From positions 1 through 7,589 of the forward strand of contig JAGOEY010000012.1 in the NCBI GenBank assembly GCA_017997515.1: 7,589 nucleotides of DNA, in the 5' to 3' direction. This DNA comes from Burkholderiaceae bacterium. GTDB taxonomy: Bacteria > Pseudomonadota > Gammaproteobacteria > Burkholderiales > Burkholderiaceae. How positions within the stretch are numbered: the first letter of the stretch is position 1; every line of letters starts with the position of its first letter. The position numbers and the translations under genes are program-made. Positions 1-6,755 of this stretch are shown here, one piece after another. Under the pieces are notes generated by a model. The model made no database searches. It saw nothing but the letters and a program-made list of their open reading frames with translations, and was not told where the DNA came from.

Positions 1-24
1 AGCCGAAAAAGCCTTAAATTTCAT
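1..24 (-). CDS. bamB: Probable BamB lipoprotein, 5' end only (first 8 codons)
   Basis: Only the first eight codons are in the window (MKFKAFSA), and the gene continues past the left edge. The ATG shares one base with the stop of the preceding gene (TAATG), and a GAGG Shine-Dalgarno sits 7 nt upstream (plus-strand positions 32-35). Lys residues followed by Ala/Phe fit the start of a signal peptide. The product name rests mainly on context: in proteobacteria the gene after hisS and yfgM is normally bamB, the outer-membrane beta-propeller lipoprotein of the Bam complex that helps insert beta-barrel proteins. The start itself is well supported; the identity is inferred, because no diagnostic domain is visible. 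Confidence 0.6.
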
Positions 25-719
25 TATTTAACCTCTGCAGCGGATGGGTTTGAAGCTACCACTGCCGCCTTGGGGTTCACGCCCAGTGCGGTGAGTTTGA
101 CTTCGACCAGTTGGCGGTAGTTGCCCTGGTCGCCAAATTTCTCGTAGGCGGTGGTGTAGGCGGCAATGGCCTCGGCCTTTTTGCCTTGCAATTGCAGAAT
201 GTCGCCCTTGCGGTCGGCCACCAGTGCTTCGAACTCTTTTGGAATCTTGCCATCAAGCTGCTTGAGCGCTTCGTCATAGGCTTTGTCGTCCACCAGCAAA
301 CCTGCCAGCCGCAGGCGGGCAATCACCTGGTAACCGGTGTCAGAGGATTTTTCGGCGACCCAGGTTAAGGCGCTCTTGGCTGCCGCCTTGCCTTCAGGGG
401 TGCCCTTGTCGTTTTCCACCTTGGCAGCCAACAAGCCAGCCTGGTGGGCAAAGGCCGTCGCGGGGTATTTTTCGCGGATGTCGGCAAAAGAACGTTCAAC
501 ACGCGCCACATCACCAGCCGCAGCGGCGCGGTCCACCTGGTCATAGAGCGCGCCCGCCTGCATGCCCTGGCTGCGTTGCCAGTACTGGTAGCCGTTCCAG
601 GCGGCAAAAGCACCCAGCACCACCACCAACACGCTGGTGATCAAGGTGCCGTAGCGGCTCCAGAAATGCTTGAGCGCGTCAAGCTGCTCTTGTTCTTCGA
701 GGTCGAGATGTTTTGCCAT
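24..719 (-). CDS. yfgM: YfgM-like membrane-anchored TPR protein
   Basis: The protein is 231 residues. A charged cytoplasmic N-terminus (MAKHLDLEEQEQLDALKHFW) is followed by one transmembrane helix at about residues 24-42. The rest is an Ala/Lys-rich periplasmic part of helical hairpins resembling TPRs, for example near residues 53-98 and 148-198. This layout matches the YfgM family (tetratricopeptide, DUF2133-like). In E. coli YfgM is a single-pass protein associated with the SecYEG translocon and the periplasmic chaperone PpiD. The ATG at 719 was chosen because the family begins with this acidic 'HLDLEEQEQ' stretch. An in-frame ATG at 764 would add 15 hydrophobic residues encoded inside hisS. 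No clear Shine-Dalgarno precedes 719: the 20-nt gap after hisS is pyrimidine-rich. The stop overlaps the bamB start, suggesting coupled translation. The exact role in this organism is inferred from the family. Confidence 0.9.
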   Translation of the reverse strand: MAKHLDLEEQEQLDALKHFWSRYGTLITSVLVVVLGAFAAWNGYQYWQRSQGMQAGALYDQVDRAAAAGDVARVERSFADIREKYPATAFAHQAGLLAAKVENDKGTPEGKAAAKSALTWVAEKSSDTGYQVIARLRLAGLLVDDKAYDEALKQLDGKIPKEFEALVADRKGDILQLQGKKAEAIAAYTTAYEKFGDQGNYRQLVEVKLTALGVNPKAAVVASNPSAAEVK

Positions 720-739
720 GAGGTACAGGAATAAGAAGC

Positions 740-2023
740 TCAGGATTGTAGGGTGGTGGCCCATGCCGCCACATCGCCCAGGGGTCGCAGGGTTTGAACA
801 CCCTGCCCGTCACGCAGCGACTTGACGGTCAGCTCGCCGCGGGCCAGCTCGTCTGCGCCAAACACCAGCGCGTGGCGGGCGCCACTGGCGTCGGCTTTCT
901 TGAATTGTGATTTGAAGCTGCCCAGGCCATCGGCCGTGCCGGCATGCATCTGCACCCGCACACCCGCGTCGCGCAGCTGTTGCAGGGTGCGCAGCACCAG
1001 AGGCATGGCTGCAGCGTCAGGCACCACGGCATACGCGTCAGGCACGGGCAGCGGCACTTCCGTGCCCTGCTCCTTCACAAGCTCCAGCACCCGTTCCACA
1101 CCCAGCGCCCAGCCCACTGCAGGTGCCGCCTTGCCGCCAATTTGGACGATGAGGTCGTCGTAGCGCCCGCCCGCACAGACGGTGCCCTGCGAACCAAGGC
1201 GGTCGGTCACAAACTCGAACACGGTCAGGTTGTAGTAGTCGAGGCCACGCACCAGACGGGGGTTGATGCTGTAGCTGATGCCATTGGCATCCAGAATGGC
1301 CCGCAGCCCATCGAAGTGGGCAAGCGACTCGGCGCCCAGGAAGTCGATGAGTTGGGGGGCCGACTCCACCACCGCCTTCATGGCAGGGTTCTTGGTGTCC
1401 AGAATACGCAGCGGGTTGCTGTGCAGGCGGCGCTTGGCGTCTTCGTCGAGCACATTGGCGTGTTGCTCGAAATGTTGGATCAGTTCAGTGCGGTGCAACG
1501 CACGTTCTGCGGGCTGGCCCAGGCTGTTGAGCTCCAAACGCACGTCGCTCAAACCAATGGCTTTCCACAAAGACGACGCCAGCAGAATCAGCTCGGCATC
1601 CACCTCCGGCCCGGCAAAACCCAGCGCTTCGGCACCGATCTGGTGGAACTGGCGGTAACGGCCGCGTTGGGGGCGCTCGTGGCGGAACATGGGGCCCTCG
1701 TACCAGAGGCGTTTGCCACCGTCGTACAACAGCGAATGTTCGGTCACCGCACGCACCAGACTGGCCGTGCCTTCGGGCCGCAAGGTGAGTTTTTCACCGT
1801 TGAGTTTGTCTTCGAAGGAGTACATCTCCTTTTCGACAATGTCGGTCACTTCGCCGATGCCGCGCACGAACAAGGCCGTGTGCTCCACGATAGGCGTGCG
1901 CACATTGCGGTAGGCGTAACGCGCCATCAGGTCGCGCACGATGGCTTCCAGCCATTCCCAGCGCGCCGATTCCGGCGGCAGGATGTCGTTCATGCCTTTG
2001 ACGGCACTCAGTTTTTCAGTCAT
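740..2023 (-). CDS. hisS: Histidine--tRNA ligase (HisRS)
   Basis: This is a class II aminoacyl-tRNA synthetase that charges tRNA-His with histidine using ATP, in the cytoplasm. The 427 residues are normal length for a bacterial HisRS. The N-terminus has the family start motif KGMNDILP (residues 9-16). TLRPEGTAS lies at 80-88 and class II motif 2 ([16 protein letters not shown]) at 113-128. The HisRS-specific segment [14 protein letters not shown] is at 257-270, AGGRYD at 284-289, and motif 3 ([10 protein letters not shown]) at 304-313 with its Arg at 311. The C-terminal anticodon-binding domain covers about 329-427. The ATG at 2023 is preferred. A TTG two codons upstream (2029) is in frame, but neither has a recognisable Shine-Dalgarno. 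The gene starts 18 nt after ispG and ends 20 nt before yfgM, so it is probably co-transcribed. All signature motifs are intact. Confidence 0.98.
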   Translation of the reverse strand: MTEKLSAVKGMNDILPPESARWEWLEAIVRDLMARYAYRNVRTPIVEHTALFVRGIGEVTDIVEKEMYSFEDKLNGEKLTLRPEGTASLVRAVTEHSLLYDGGKRLWYEGPMFRHERPQRGRYRQFHQIGAEALGFAGPEVDAELILLASSLWKAIGLSDVRLELNSLGQPAERALHRTELIQHFEQHANVLDEDAKRRLHSNPLRILDTKNPAMKAVVESAPQLIDFLGAESLAHFDGLRAILDANGISYSINPRLVRGLDYYNLTVFEFVTDRLGSQGTVCAGGRYDDLIVQIGGKAAPAVGWALGVERVLELVKEQGTEVPLPVPDAYAVVPDAAAMPLVLRTLQQLRDAGVRVQMHAGTADGLGSFKSQFKKADASGARHALVFGADELARGELTVKSLRDGQGVQTLRPLGDVAAWATTLQS

Positions 2024-2041
2024 GGACAAATGGGTAAGAAC

Positions 2042-3316
2042 TCAGGCGGGCTGCGCAGCGTTCTCGCTGCCAAACCGCTTTTCGATGTAGTTTTCGACGA
2101 GTTGGTGGAACTCGGCCGCAATGTTTTCGCCGCGCAAGGTCAAGGCCTTCTCGCCATCAATGAACACGGGCGCCGCAGGCGCTTCACCGGTGCCTGGCAA
2201 GCTGATACCGATGTCGGCATGTTTACTTTCACCAGGGCCGTTCACGATGCAACCCATCACGGCCACCTTCATGTTTTCAACGCCCGGGTACTTGGTGCGC
2301 CACACAGGCATCTGCTGGCGCAGGTAGTCGTCGATTTGTTTGGCGAGTTCCTGGAAGGTGGTGCTGGTGGTGCGACCACAGCCTGGGCAGGCCGTCACGC
2401 TGGGCACAAACACCCGCAGCCCCAACGCCTGCAGGATTTCATTGGCAATCAGCACCTCTTGGGTACGGGACTCACCGGGCTGCGGCGTGAGTGACACACG
2501 GATGGTGTCGCCAATCCCTTCCTGCAACAGAATGGACAAGGCTGTCGCAGAAGCCACCGTTCCCTTGGTGCCCATACCGGCCTCGGTAAGCCCCAAGTGC
2601 AGGGAGTAGTCGCAGCGCCTGGCCAGCTCACGGTATACCGAAATCAAATCCTGTACGCCGCTGACCTTACAGCTCAGAATAATCTGGTTGCCGTCCATGC
2701 CCATCGACTCGGCCAGTTTGGCGGAATCGATGGCTGAACTGATCAGTGCTTCGTACATCACCGACTTGGCACCCCACGGCGTGGTGCGCTGGCTGTTGAT
2801 ATCCATCAGGTGGGCCAACAGTTCCTGGTCCAGGCTGCCCCAGTTGACGCCGATACGCACAGGTTTGTTCCAGCGCATGGCCGCGTCGATCATCTGGCCA
2901 AACTGCTTGTCTTTCTTGTCACCCTTGCCCACGTTGCCGGGGTTGATGCGGTATTTGCTGAGCGCCTCTGCACAGGCGGGGTAATCGGTCAGCAAACGGT
3001 GGCCGTTGTAGTGGAAGTCACCAATCAGGGGCACATCGATGCCCATGCGGTCTAGCTGCTCACGGATATACGGCACCTGCTGCGCCGCTTCCGGGGTGTT
3101 GACAGTGATACGCACCATCTCGGACCCGGCAATGGCCAGCTCCTTGACCTGGATGGCGGTGCCAATGGCATCCACCGTATCGGTGTTGGTCATCGACTGC
3201 ACACGCACAGGTGCCCCACCACCCAAGGTGACTACACGCGGGCCCCAGACCACCTGGGCCTGGCGTGCGAGTCGTACGCGGGGTGCTGCGGGTTCGATCG
3301 GCAAGGGGTCAGACAT
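2042..3316 (-). CDS. ispG: 4-hydroxy-3-methylbut-2-en-1-yl diphosphate synthase (IspG/GcpE)
   Basis: IspG carries out the next-to-last step of the MEP isoprenoid pathway, reductively converting ME-cPP to HMBPP with a [4Fe-4S] cluster. The 424-residue protein begins its TIM-barrel domain near residue 26, with [11 protein letters not shown] at 37-47. The likely cluster ligands are Cys310 and Cys313 (CPGCGRTT) and Cys356 (GCIVNGPGE), with the fourth-ligand Glu at 363. The interval between the second and third Cys is 43 residues, about 11 more than I recall for the E. coli enzyme (273 to 305). This fits the longer form common in betaproteobacteria. ATG 3316 is preferred because AGGAAG ends 6 nt upstream. 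A GTG at 3334, overlapping the rodZ stop as GTGA, would add six residues. The gene lies between rodZ and hisS in the classical order. Confidence 0.97.
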   Translation of the reverse strand: MSDPLPIEPAAPRVRLARQAQVVWGPRVVTLGGGAPVRVQSMTNTDTVDAIGTAIQVKELAIAGSEMVRITVNTPEAAQQVPYIREQLDRMGIDVPLIGDFHYNGHRLLTDYPACAEALSKYRINPGNVGKGDKKDKQFGQMIDAAMRWNKPVRIGVNWGSLDQELLAHLMDINSQRTTPWGAKSVMYEALISSAIDSAKLAESMGMDGNQIILSCKVSGVQDLISVYRELARRCDYSLHLGLTEAGMGTKGTVASATALSILLQEGIGDTIRVSLTPQPGESRTQEVLIANEILQALGLRVFVPSVTACPGCGRTTSTTFQELAKQIDDYLRQQMPVWRTKYPGVENMKVAVMGCIVNGPGESKHADIGISLPGTGEAPAAPVFIDGEKALTLRGENIAAEFHQLVENYIEKRFGSENAAQPA

Positions 3317-3322
3317 GCGAGG

Positions 3323-3328
3323 CTTCCT
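3323..3328 (-). promoter_or_regulatory. Shine-Dalgarno deciding the ispG start
   Basis: The minus strand reads AGGAAG here, with the AGGA core 8 nt before ATG 3316. No comparable site precedes the in-frame GTG at 3334, so this site favours the ATG as the ispG start. It lies just after the stop of the RodZ-like gene (3331-3333). Confidence 0.65.
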
Positions 3329-3330
3329 GC

Positions 3331-4197
3331 TCACTTCACAACAAAACGCGCAACCGTGCCGGAGCCCAGCGCAGACCGGTCCATGGGCTGGCCACGCACC
3401 TGTACATCCACCGCATCCGCACGGCCAATGGTCACGGCCAACGGGACAGCACCCTCCACCGTGGCGGTCTCACCCGCAGCCAGTGTTTTTTGCAACAGCA
3501 CCACGTTCTTGGTATCTGCCACACGCACCCAGGACTCGGCCCGGGCCTGCAGCACCAGCAGTTCGGGCGCAAGCACTGCGGCAACGGGTGCCGATGCAGG
3601 CACCACAGGGACAGCCGGTACGGCAGCCGAAGACGGGGCAAACGGCGTCACGGCAACAGCCACTTCGCGCGGTGCAACGGGCAGCGCCTGCTGCACCACC
3701 TGTGCCGGGGAATCAGTTGTGACGGGGGCAGCCGCTGAAAACCAGCCCGTGGCCCGCAACTGGGGCCAGAAAGTGATCAATGCGGCACCCACCAACAAAG
3801 CCAACACGGCCAATACGACAGGACGGGACAGGTACTCGAACCAGGACCTTCGCGGGTGGCCCTCATTGTGTTTGACCGCCGTGTTGGTGGCCGTCTTGGG
3901 GCTGGCCCAGGGCGTTTGGGAGGCAGCAGGAAGCTTGGAGAGCACCAGCTCCGGATTCAGCTTGACATGCCGGCACACGCTGGCCGCCAGTGCACGCACA
4001 AAAACCCGGTCCGACAGGGATTCGAGCTGCCCGGCTTCCAAAGCCTCGAGCTTGGCCACTGACACTTTGAGGGACGCGGCCAGCACCTCAATACGCAAAC
4101 CCAAGGCCTCGCGCGCACGCCGCATCAGGGCCCCGGCTTCGGCGGCCGAGCCACCCAGCGTCTCTGCAGCGGCTGCGCCGCCCACAAGCTCACTCAT
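3331..4197 (-). CDS. rodZ: RodZ-like membrane protein (HTH + TM + DUF4115)
   Basis: The 288-residue protein has the RodZ layout. An N-terminal helix-turn-helix domain of the Xre/HTH_25 type covers about residues 22-90 ([20 protein letters not shown] onward). A single transmembrane helix lies at about 126-145. A periplasmic linker at about 155-210, rich in Ala, Pro and Val, has low complexity. A C-terminal beta domain at about 211-288 resembles DUF4115. RodZ links MreB filaments to the elongasome and helps keep rod shape. Phe66 matches the E. coli MreB-contact Phe60, but the usual RGY...SYAR pattern here reads RALAASVCR, so the Tyr positions are Leu70 and Val74. The ATG overlaps the pilF stop by 8 nt (ATGAGTGA) and has AAAGGGG 6 nt upstream (4204-4210). 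Its place between pilF and ispG supports the identity; conserved shape function is inferred. Confidence 0.85.
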   Translation of the reverse strand: MSELVGGAAAAETLGGSAAEAGALMRRAREALGLRIEVLAASLKVSVAKLEALEAGQLESLSDRVFVRALAASVCRHVKLNPELVLSKLPAASQTPWASPKTATNTAVKHNEGHPRRSWFEYLSRPVVLAVLALLVGAALITFWPQLRATGWFSAAAPVTTDSPAQVVQQALPVAPREVAVAVTPFAPSSAAVPAVPVVPASAPVAAVLAPELLVLQARAESWVRVADTKNVVLLQKTLAAGETATVEGAVPLAVTIGRADAVDVQVRGQPMDRSALGSGTVARFVVK

Positions 4198-5029
4198 TAA
4201 ACGCCCCTTTTTCGTAGGCTGTTAGTTCATTCGACGCGGGAAAACGGCGCTTGAGCTGCTCACCCAGCTGCGCCATGGCCACACGGTCATTGATTTGGCG
4301 TTCGACCTTGATACCCAGCCACAGGGACTCGGCATTGGCGTACTCGCTGTTGTTCAGGCGACGGATGTAGAACTGCGCCTTGGTCAGATCACCACGTTTG
4401 AACAGCATCTGGGCCAGGTTGTAGCCGGTGACAGGATTGCCCGCATCCAGCTCGTAAGAGCGGGTGAGTGTGCGTTCTGCTTCTGCCATTTTTCCGGCAT
4501 TCATCTGGCACAGGCCGTGCGCCATCAAGGTCTTGGCCTTGTTGGTGTAGGTGGGGCTGGCCTCGGCCTGCTCAAAAAATTTATCGGATTCTGCGTAGCG
4601 TTTTTGCTGGCACAACAACCAGCCATAGTTGTGCTGGCTGTAAGCGTCGCGGGGGTTCAGGGCCACAGCGCGGCGGAAACCGTCTTCTGCCAGCGCCAGC
4701 TCATTCATGCGCATGTAGATCAGGCCGCGCAGGTTGTAGGCGTCGGCCAAAGTTGGGTCGATCGCAATAGCCTGCTTGAGCTCGTCCAACGCCACCGTGG
4801 TTTTGCCCTGCTCAAAATAGTTGCTGGCCAGCTCCAGACGGATACGTGCGCGGCGGCGCACATCAGGCTCGTCAAAAGCCGTCAAAGGCTCGGCCTGGAG
4901 GGCAGCAGCGCCGGGTGCACCGGCAGGGCCGCCTGCACATCCACTGAGGGCCGCACACACGAGCACGAGCGTGCCCAGCAGCAATGACCCACGCCATGGC
5001 ACTGACCACTTCGCAGCATGTCCTGTCAT
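4190..5029 (-). CDS. pilF: Type IV pilus biogenesis lipoprotein PilF/PilW (TPR pilotin)
   Basis: The 279-residue protein has a lipoprotein signal: a basic N-terminus, a hydrophobic stretch at about residues 15-28 and lipobox LSGC with the lipidated Cys at 31. After an Ala/Gly/Pro-rich stretch (32-48), TPR helical pairs run from about 62 to 265. Clear repeats include LASNYFEQGKTTVALDELKQ, the repeat starting at AYNLRGLIYMRM and the one at HNYGWLLCQQKRYAESDKFF. In type IV pilus systems PilF (PilW in Neisseria) is an outer-membrane pilotin needed for assembly or stability of the PilQ secretin. ATG 5029 was chosen because it begins the signal peptide, lies 1 nt after the rlmN stop (TGACATG) and has AAAGGGGG 6 nt upstream. 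Upstream in-frame Met codons lie inside rlmN and would bury the signal. The family is clear; no other pilus genes are in the window to confirm the system. Confidence 0.92.
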   Translation of the reverse strand: MTGHAAKWSVPWRGSLLLGTLVLVCAALSGCAGGPAGAPGAAALQAEPLTAFDEPDVRRRARIRLELASNYFEQGKTTVALDELKQAIAIDPTLADAYNLRGLIYMRMNELALAEDGFRRAVALNPRDAYSQHNYGWLLCQQKRYAESDKFFEQAEASPTYTNKAKTLMAHGLCQMNAGKMAEAERTLTRSYELDAGNPVTGYNLAQMLFKRGDLTKAQFYIRRLNNSEYANAESLWLGIKVERQINDRVAMAQLGEQLKRRFPASNELTAYEKGAFNE

Positions 5030-5030
5030 G

Positions 5031-6179
5031 TCAAGCCCCCTTTGGTTGTTGGTTGTGTGCCGCCTGGTGGATGACCACCACACGTTGCTTGGCCATACGT
5101 TCATCAACGCGGGTACGGTCCTGTACCTCGCCGGCCAGTTGTCCGCACGCGGCATCGATGTCATCACCCCGTGTTTTTCGCACGGTGGTGACGATACCAG
5201 CATCACTGAGCATTTTTGCAAAAACAGCCACCTGCTCCGGCTTGGAGCGCAGCAGGCCAGATGCAGGGAATGGGTTGAAGGGAATCAGGTTGAATTTGCA
5301 CCAGACGCCCTTGCTTGCATGGTGGCGCACCAGAGCTACCAGTTGCTGGGCGTGTTCAGGCTGGTCGTTCACACCGTCGAGCATGCAGTACTCAAACGTG
5401 ATGAAGTCACGCGGCGCATGTTCCAGGTAGCGCGTGCAGGTGTCCAGCAGCTCTGCAATCGGGTATTTGCGGTTCAAAGGCACCAGACCATCCCGCAAGG
5501 CGTCGTTTGGCGCATGGAGTGACACCGCCAGGGCCACCGGGCAGTCTTGCGCAAGCCGGTCGATCATCGGCACCACACCCGAGGTGGACACCGTCACACG
5601 GCGGCGGGACAAGCCATAACCATGGTCGTCCAGCATGGTCCGCAGCGCGGGCACCAGTGCTGTGTAGTTTTGCAGCGGCTCACCCATACCCATCATCACC
5701 ACATTGGAGATGACACGTTCATCGCGGCCCAGGTGTTTGCGCAGGAAATGCTCGGCAAACCAGAGCTGGGCGGTAATTTCGCCCGTGGTCAGGTTGCGGC
5801 TGAAACCCTGGTGGCCGGTGGAGCAGAAACGGCAGCCCACCGCACACCCGGCCTGCGATGACACACACAGCGTGCCACGGTCGTCTTCAGGGATAAAAAC
5901 AGCTTCCACGGCATTACCACCGCCTACGTCGAACAGCCATTTGATGGTGCCATCGGCGGAGTCATGCCTGGAAAGAATGGAGAGACCCTGCACCTGGGCG
6001 CAGCCCTTGAGCTTTTCGCGCAAGGACTTGGCCAGGTCGGTCATTTGGTCAAAATCGGACGCACCACGCTGGTGGATCCAGCGAAACAACTGGGTGGCGC
6101 GAAAGCGCTTTTCACCCAGGCGTTCGCAAAACGCGGCCAGACCTTCCAGATCGAAGTCGAGAAGATTGACCGCTGCCAT
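5031..6179 (-). CDS. rlmN: Dual-specificity RNA methyltransferase RlmN (radical SAM)
   Basis: RlmN makes 2-methyladenosine at A2503 of 23S rRNA and A37 of certain tRNAs, by radical SAM chemistry. The 382 residues match family length. The N-terminal accessory domain (about 1-85) includes the [12 protein letters not shown] segment. The radical SAM cluster motif CAVGCRFC supplies Cys112, Cys116 and Cys119. Cys105 ([10 protein letters not shown]) and Cys345 (DIDAACGQL) match the two catalytic/auxiliary cysteines known in E. coli (118 and 355); their spacing to the cluster motif is conserved. The SAM-binding GMGEP lies at 164-168, and VSLHAPND at 219-226. The start is 2 nt after the ndk stop (TAAGCATG) with no evident Shine-Dalgarno, so translation is probably coupled to ndk. 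Cfr-type enzymes share the fold, but these features and the operon position indicate RlmN. Confidence 0.97.
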   Translation of the reverse strand: MAAVNLLDFDLEGLAAFCERLGEKRFRATQLFRWIHQRGASDFDQMTDLAKSLREKLKGCAQVQGLSILSRHDSADGTIKWLFDVGGGNAVEAVFIPEDDRGTLCVSSQAGCAVGCRFCSTGHQGFSRNLTTGEITAQLWFAEHFLRKHLGRDERVISNVVMMGMGEPLQNYTALVPALRTMLDDHGYGLSRRRVTVSTSGVVPMIDRLAQDCPVALAVSLHAPNDALRDGLVPLNRKYPIAELLDTCTRYLEHAPRDFITFEYCMLDGVNDQPEHAQQLVALVRHHASKGVWCKFNLIPFNPFPASGLLRSKPEQVAVFAKMLSDAGIVTTVRKTRGDDIDAACGQLAGEVQDRTRVDERMAKQRVVVIHQAAHNQQPKGA

Positions 6180-6181
6180 GC

Positions 6182-6607
6182 TTAGCGCGAGTAAATGTTG
6201 AGGCCAGGGAAGAAGAACGCAACTTCAACCTGGGCGGTTTCAACAGCGTCAGAGCCATGCACTGCATTGGCGTCGATGCTGTCGGCGAAGTCAGCGCGGA
6301 TCGTGCCAGCGTCGGCCTTCTTGGGATCGGTAGCACCCATCAGGTCACGGTTCTTCAGCACAGCGTTTTCGCCTTCCAGGGCTTGCACGAACACGGGGCC
6401 GGAGATCATGAAGTCCACCAGATCCTTGAAGAAAGGACGGGCAGCGTGCACAGCGTAGAACTGTTCGGCTTCGGCGCGCGACAGTTGCACCAGACGGGCA
6501 GCCACAACCTTCAGGCCAGCGGCTTCAAAGCGGGAGATGATCTGGCCGATGACGTTCTTGGCGACGGCGTCGGGCTTGATAATGGAGAGGGTACGTTCGA
6601 TAGCCAT
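6182..6607 (-). CDS. ndk: Nucleoside diphosphate kinase
   Basis: Ndk transfers the gamma-phosphate of ATP to NDPs or dNDPs through a phosphohistidine intermediate, balancing nucleotide pools in the cytoplasm. The 141 residues are the usual bacterial length. The N-terminus [15 protein letters not shown] is typical. The catalytic His is residue 117 in NAVHGSD, and the C-terminal strand with FFFPGL follows (131-136). The ATG at 6607 has an AGGA Shine-Dalgarno (6617-6620) 9 nt upstream. The reading frame is open for another 33 codons upstream, but these contain the promoter-like region and the Shine-Dalgarno and do not match the family, so they are excluded. This is probably the first gene of the operon, because the only large gap in the window lies in front of it. 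Confidence 0.98.
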   Translation of the reverse strand: MAIERTLSIIKPDAVAKNVIGQIISRFEAAGLKVVAARLVQLSRAEAEQFYAVHAARPFFKDLVDFMISGPVFVQALEGENAVLKNRDLMGATDPKKADAGTIRADFADSIDANAVHGSDAVETAQVEVAFFFPGLNIYSR

Positions 6608-6652
6608 TTTTAAATTTCCTGAGCTGGAGTTTTCTAAGGGTTTTGCCCGTTG

Positions 6653-6693
6653 GACAAAGCCTTGTATTTTACCTTGTGGCAAGACAAGCCTTG
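6653..6693 (-). repeat. Imperfect direct repeat flanking the putative ndk -10 box
   Basis: The plus strand carries GACAAAGCCTTG at 6653-6664 and GACAAGCCTTG at 6683-6693, identical except for one extra A. The starts are 30 bp apart, close to three helical turns. The core CCTTG occurs a third time at 6672-6676, and an overlapping 5-bp inverted repeat (GCAAG/CTTGC) spans 6679-6694. The two copies bracket the TAAAAT box. This could be an operator, or chance in a short region of low sequence diversity; no known regulator motif is recognised. Confidence 0.45.
6666..6671 (-). promoter_or_regulatory. Putative -10 box of the ndk-led operon
   Basis: The minus strand reads TAAAAT (5 of 6 matches to TATAAT) in the only sizeable intergenic gap. 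It would start a transcript near position 6659, giving a leader of roughly 50 nt before the ndk ATG. No good -35 hexamer is found: 17 nt upstream is GCAAGG, and 19 nt upstream is GTGCAA (three matches to TTGACA). The location is plausible for the operon promoter, but the box is assigned by eye. An activator or a non-standard promoter would explain the weak -35. Confidence 0.4.
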
Positions 6694-6704
6694 CACACAA
6701 AGAC

Positions 6705-6755
6705 AAAAATCATGTATTTGGCGGGGTCACTGCCAGAGCATCAACCGCGACCCCG
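6705..6755 (-). terminator. Possible weak terminator at the end of rluB
   Basis: A perfect 7-bp inverted repeat (CGGGGTC at 6722-6728, GACCCCG at 6749-6755) encloses a 20-nt loop and spans the rluB stop codon. In the transcript, the run of five U (6705-6709) begins about 12 nt after the stem instead of directly after it. That departs from a standard intrinsic terminator. It may reduce readthrough from rluB into ndk or only protect the mRNA 3' end. The stem is visible; its function is a guess. Confidence 0.25.

Noticed and set aside
944..2494. Plus-strand open frame of 516 codons opposite hisS and ispG
   Set aside because: The translation is His/Gln/Arg-rich with no recognisable domain and runs across the junction of two well-supported opposite-strand genes. 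This is the usual antisense shadow in GC-rich DNA.
3960..3967. TTGACA on the plus strand as a possible -35 of an antisense promoter
   Set aside because: It is an isolated hexamer within the RodZ-like coding region, with no TATAAT-like box noted at suitable spacing and no plus-strand gene to serve.
3356..4225. Plus-strand open frame of 289 codons opposite the RodZ-like gene
   Set aside because: Its Ala/Thr/Ser-rich translation mirrors the Ala/Pro/Val-rich linker of the real gene. The opposite strand has HTH, TM and C-terminal domains with a good Shine-Dalgarno.
5030..5035. TTGACA on the minus strand at the end of rlmN as a -35 for pilF
   Set aside because: The sequence about 17 nt downstream (AAGTGG) does not resemble a -10 box, and any transcript would start inside pilF.
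5030..5221. 64-residue N-terminal extension of PilF starting inside rlmN
   Set aside because: The extension would bury the lipoprotein signal and overlap rlmN. The internal ATG at 5029 has a strong Shine-Dalgarno and starts the signal peptide directly.
4821..5522. Plus-strand open frame of 233 codons opposite pilF and rlmN
   Set aside because: It has no family features and overlaps two genes with complete motifs, so it is treated as a shadow.
6608..6706. 33-residue N-terminal extension of Ndk
   Set aside because: It would translate the promoter-like region and Shine-Dalgarno, and gives a length unlike the 141-residue family. Positions 1-141 from ATG 6607 place the catalytic His at 117.
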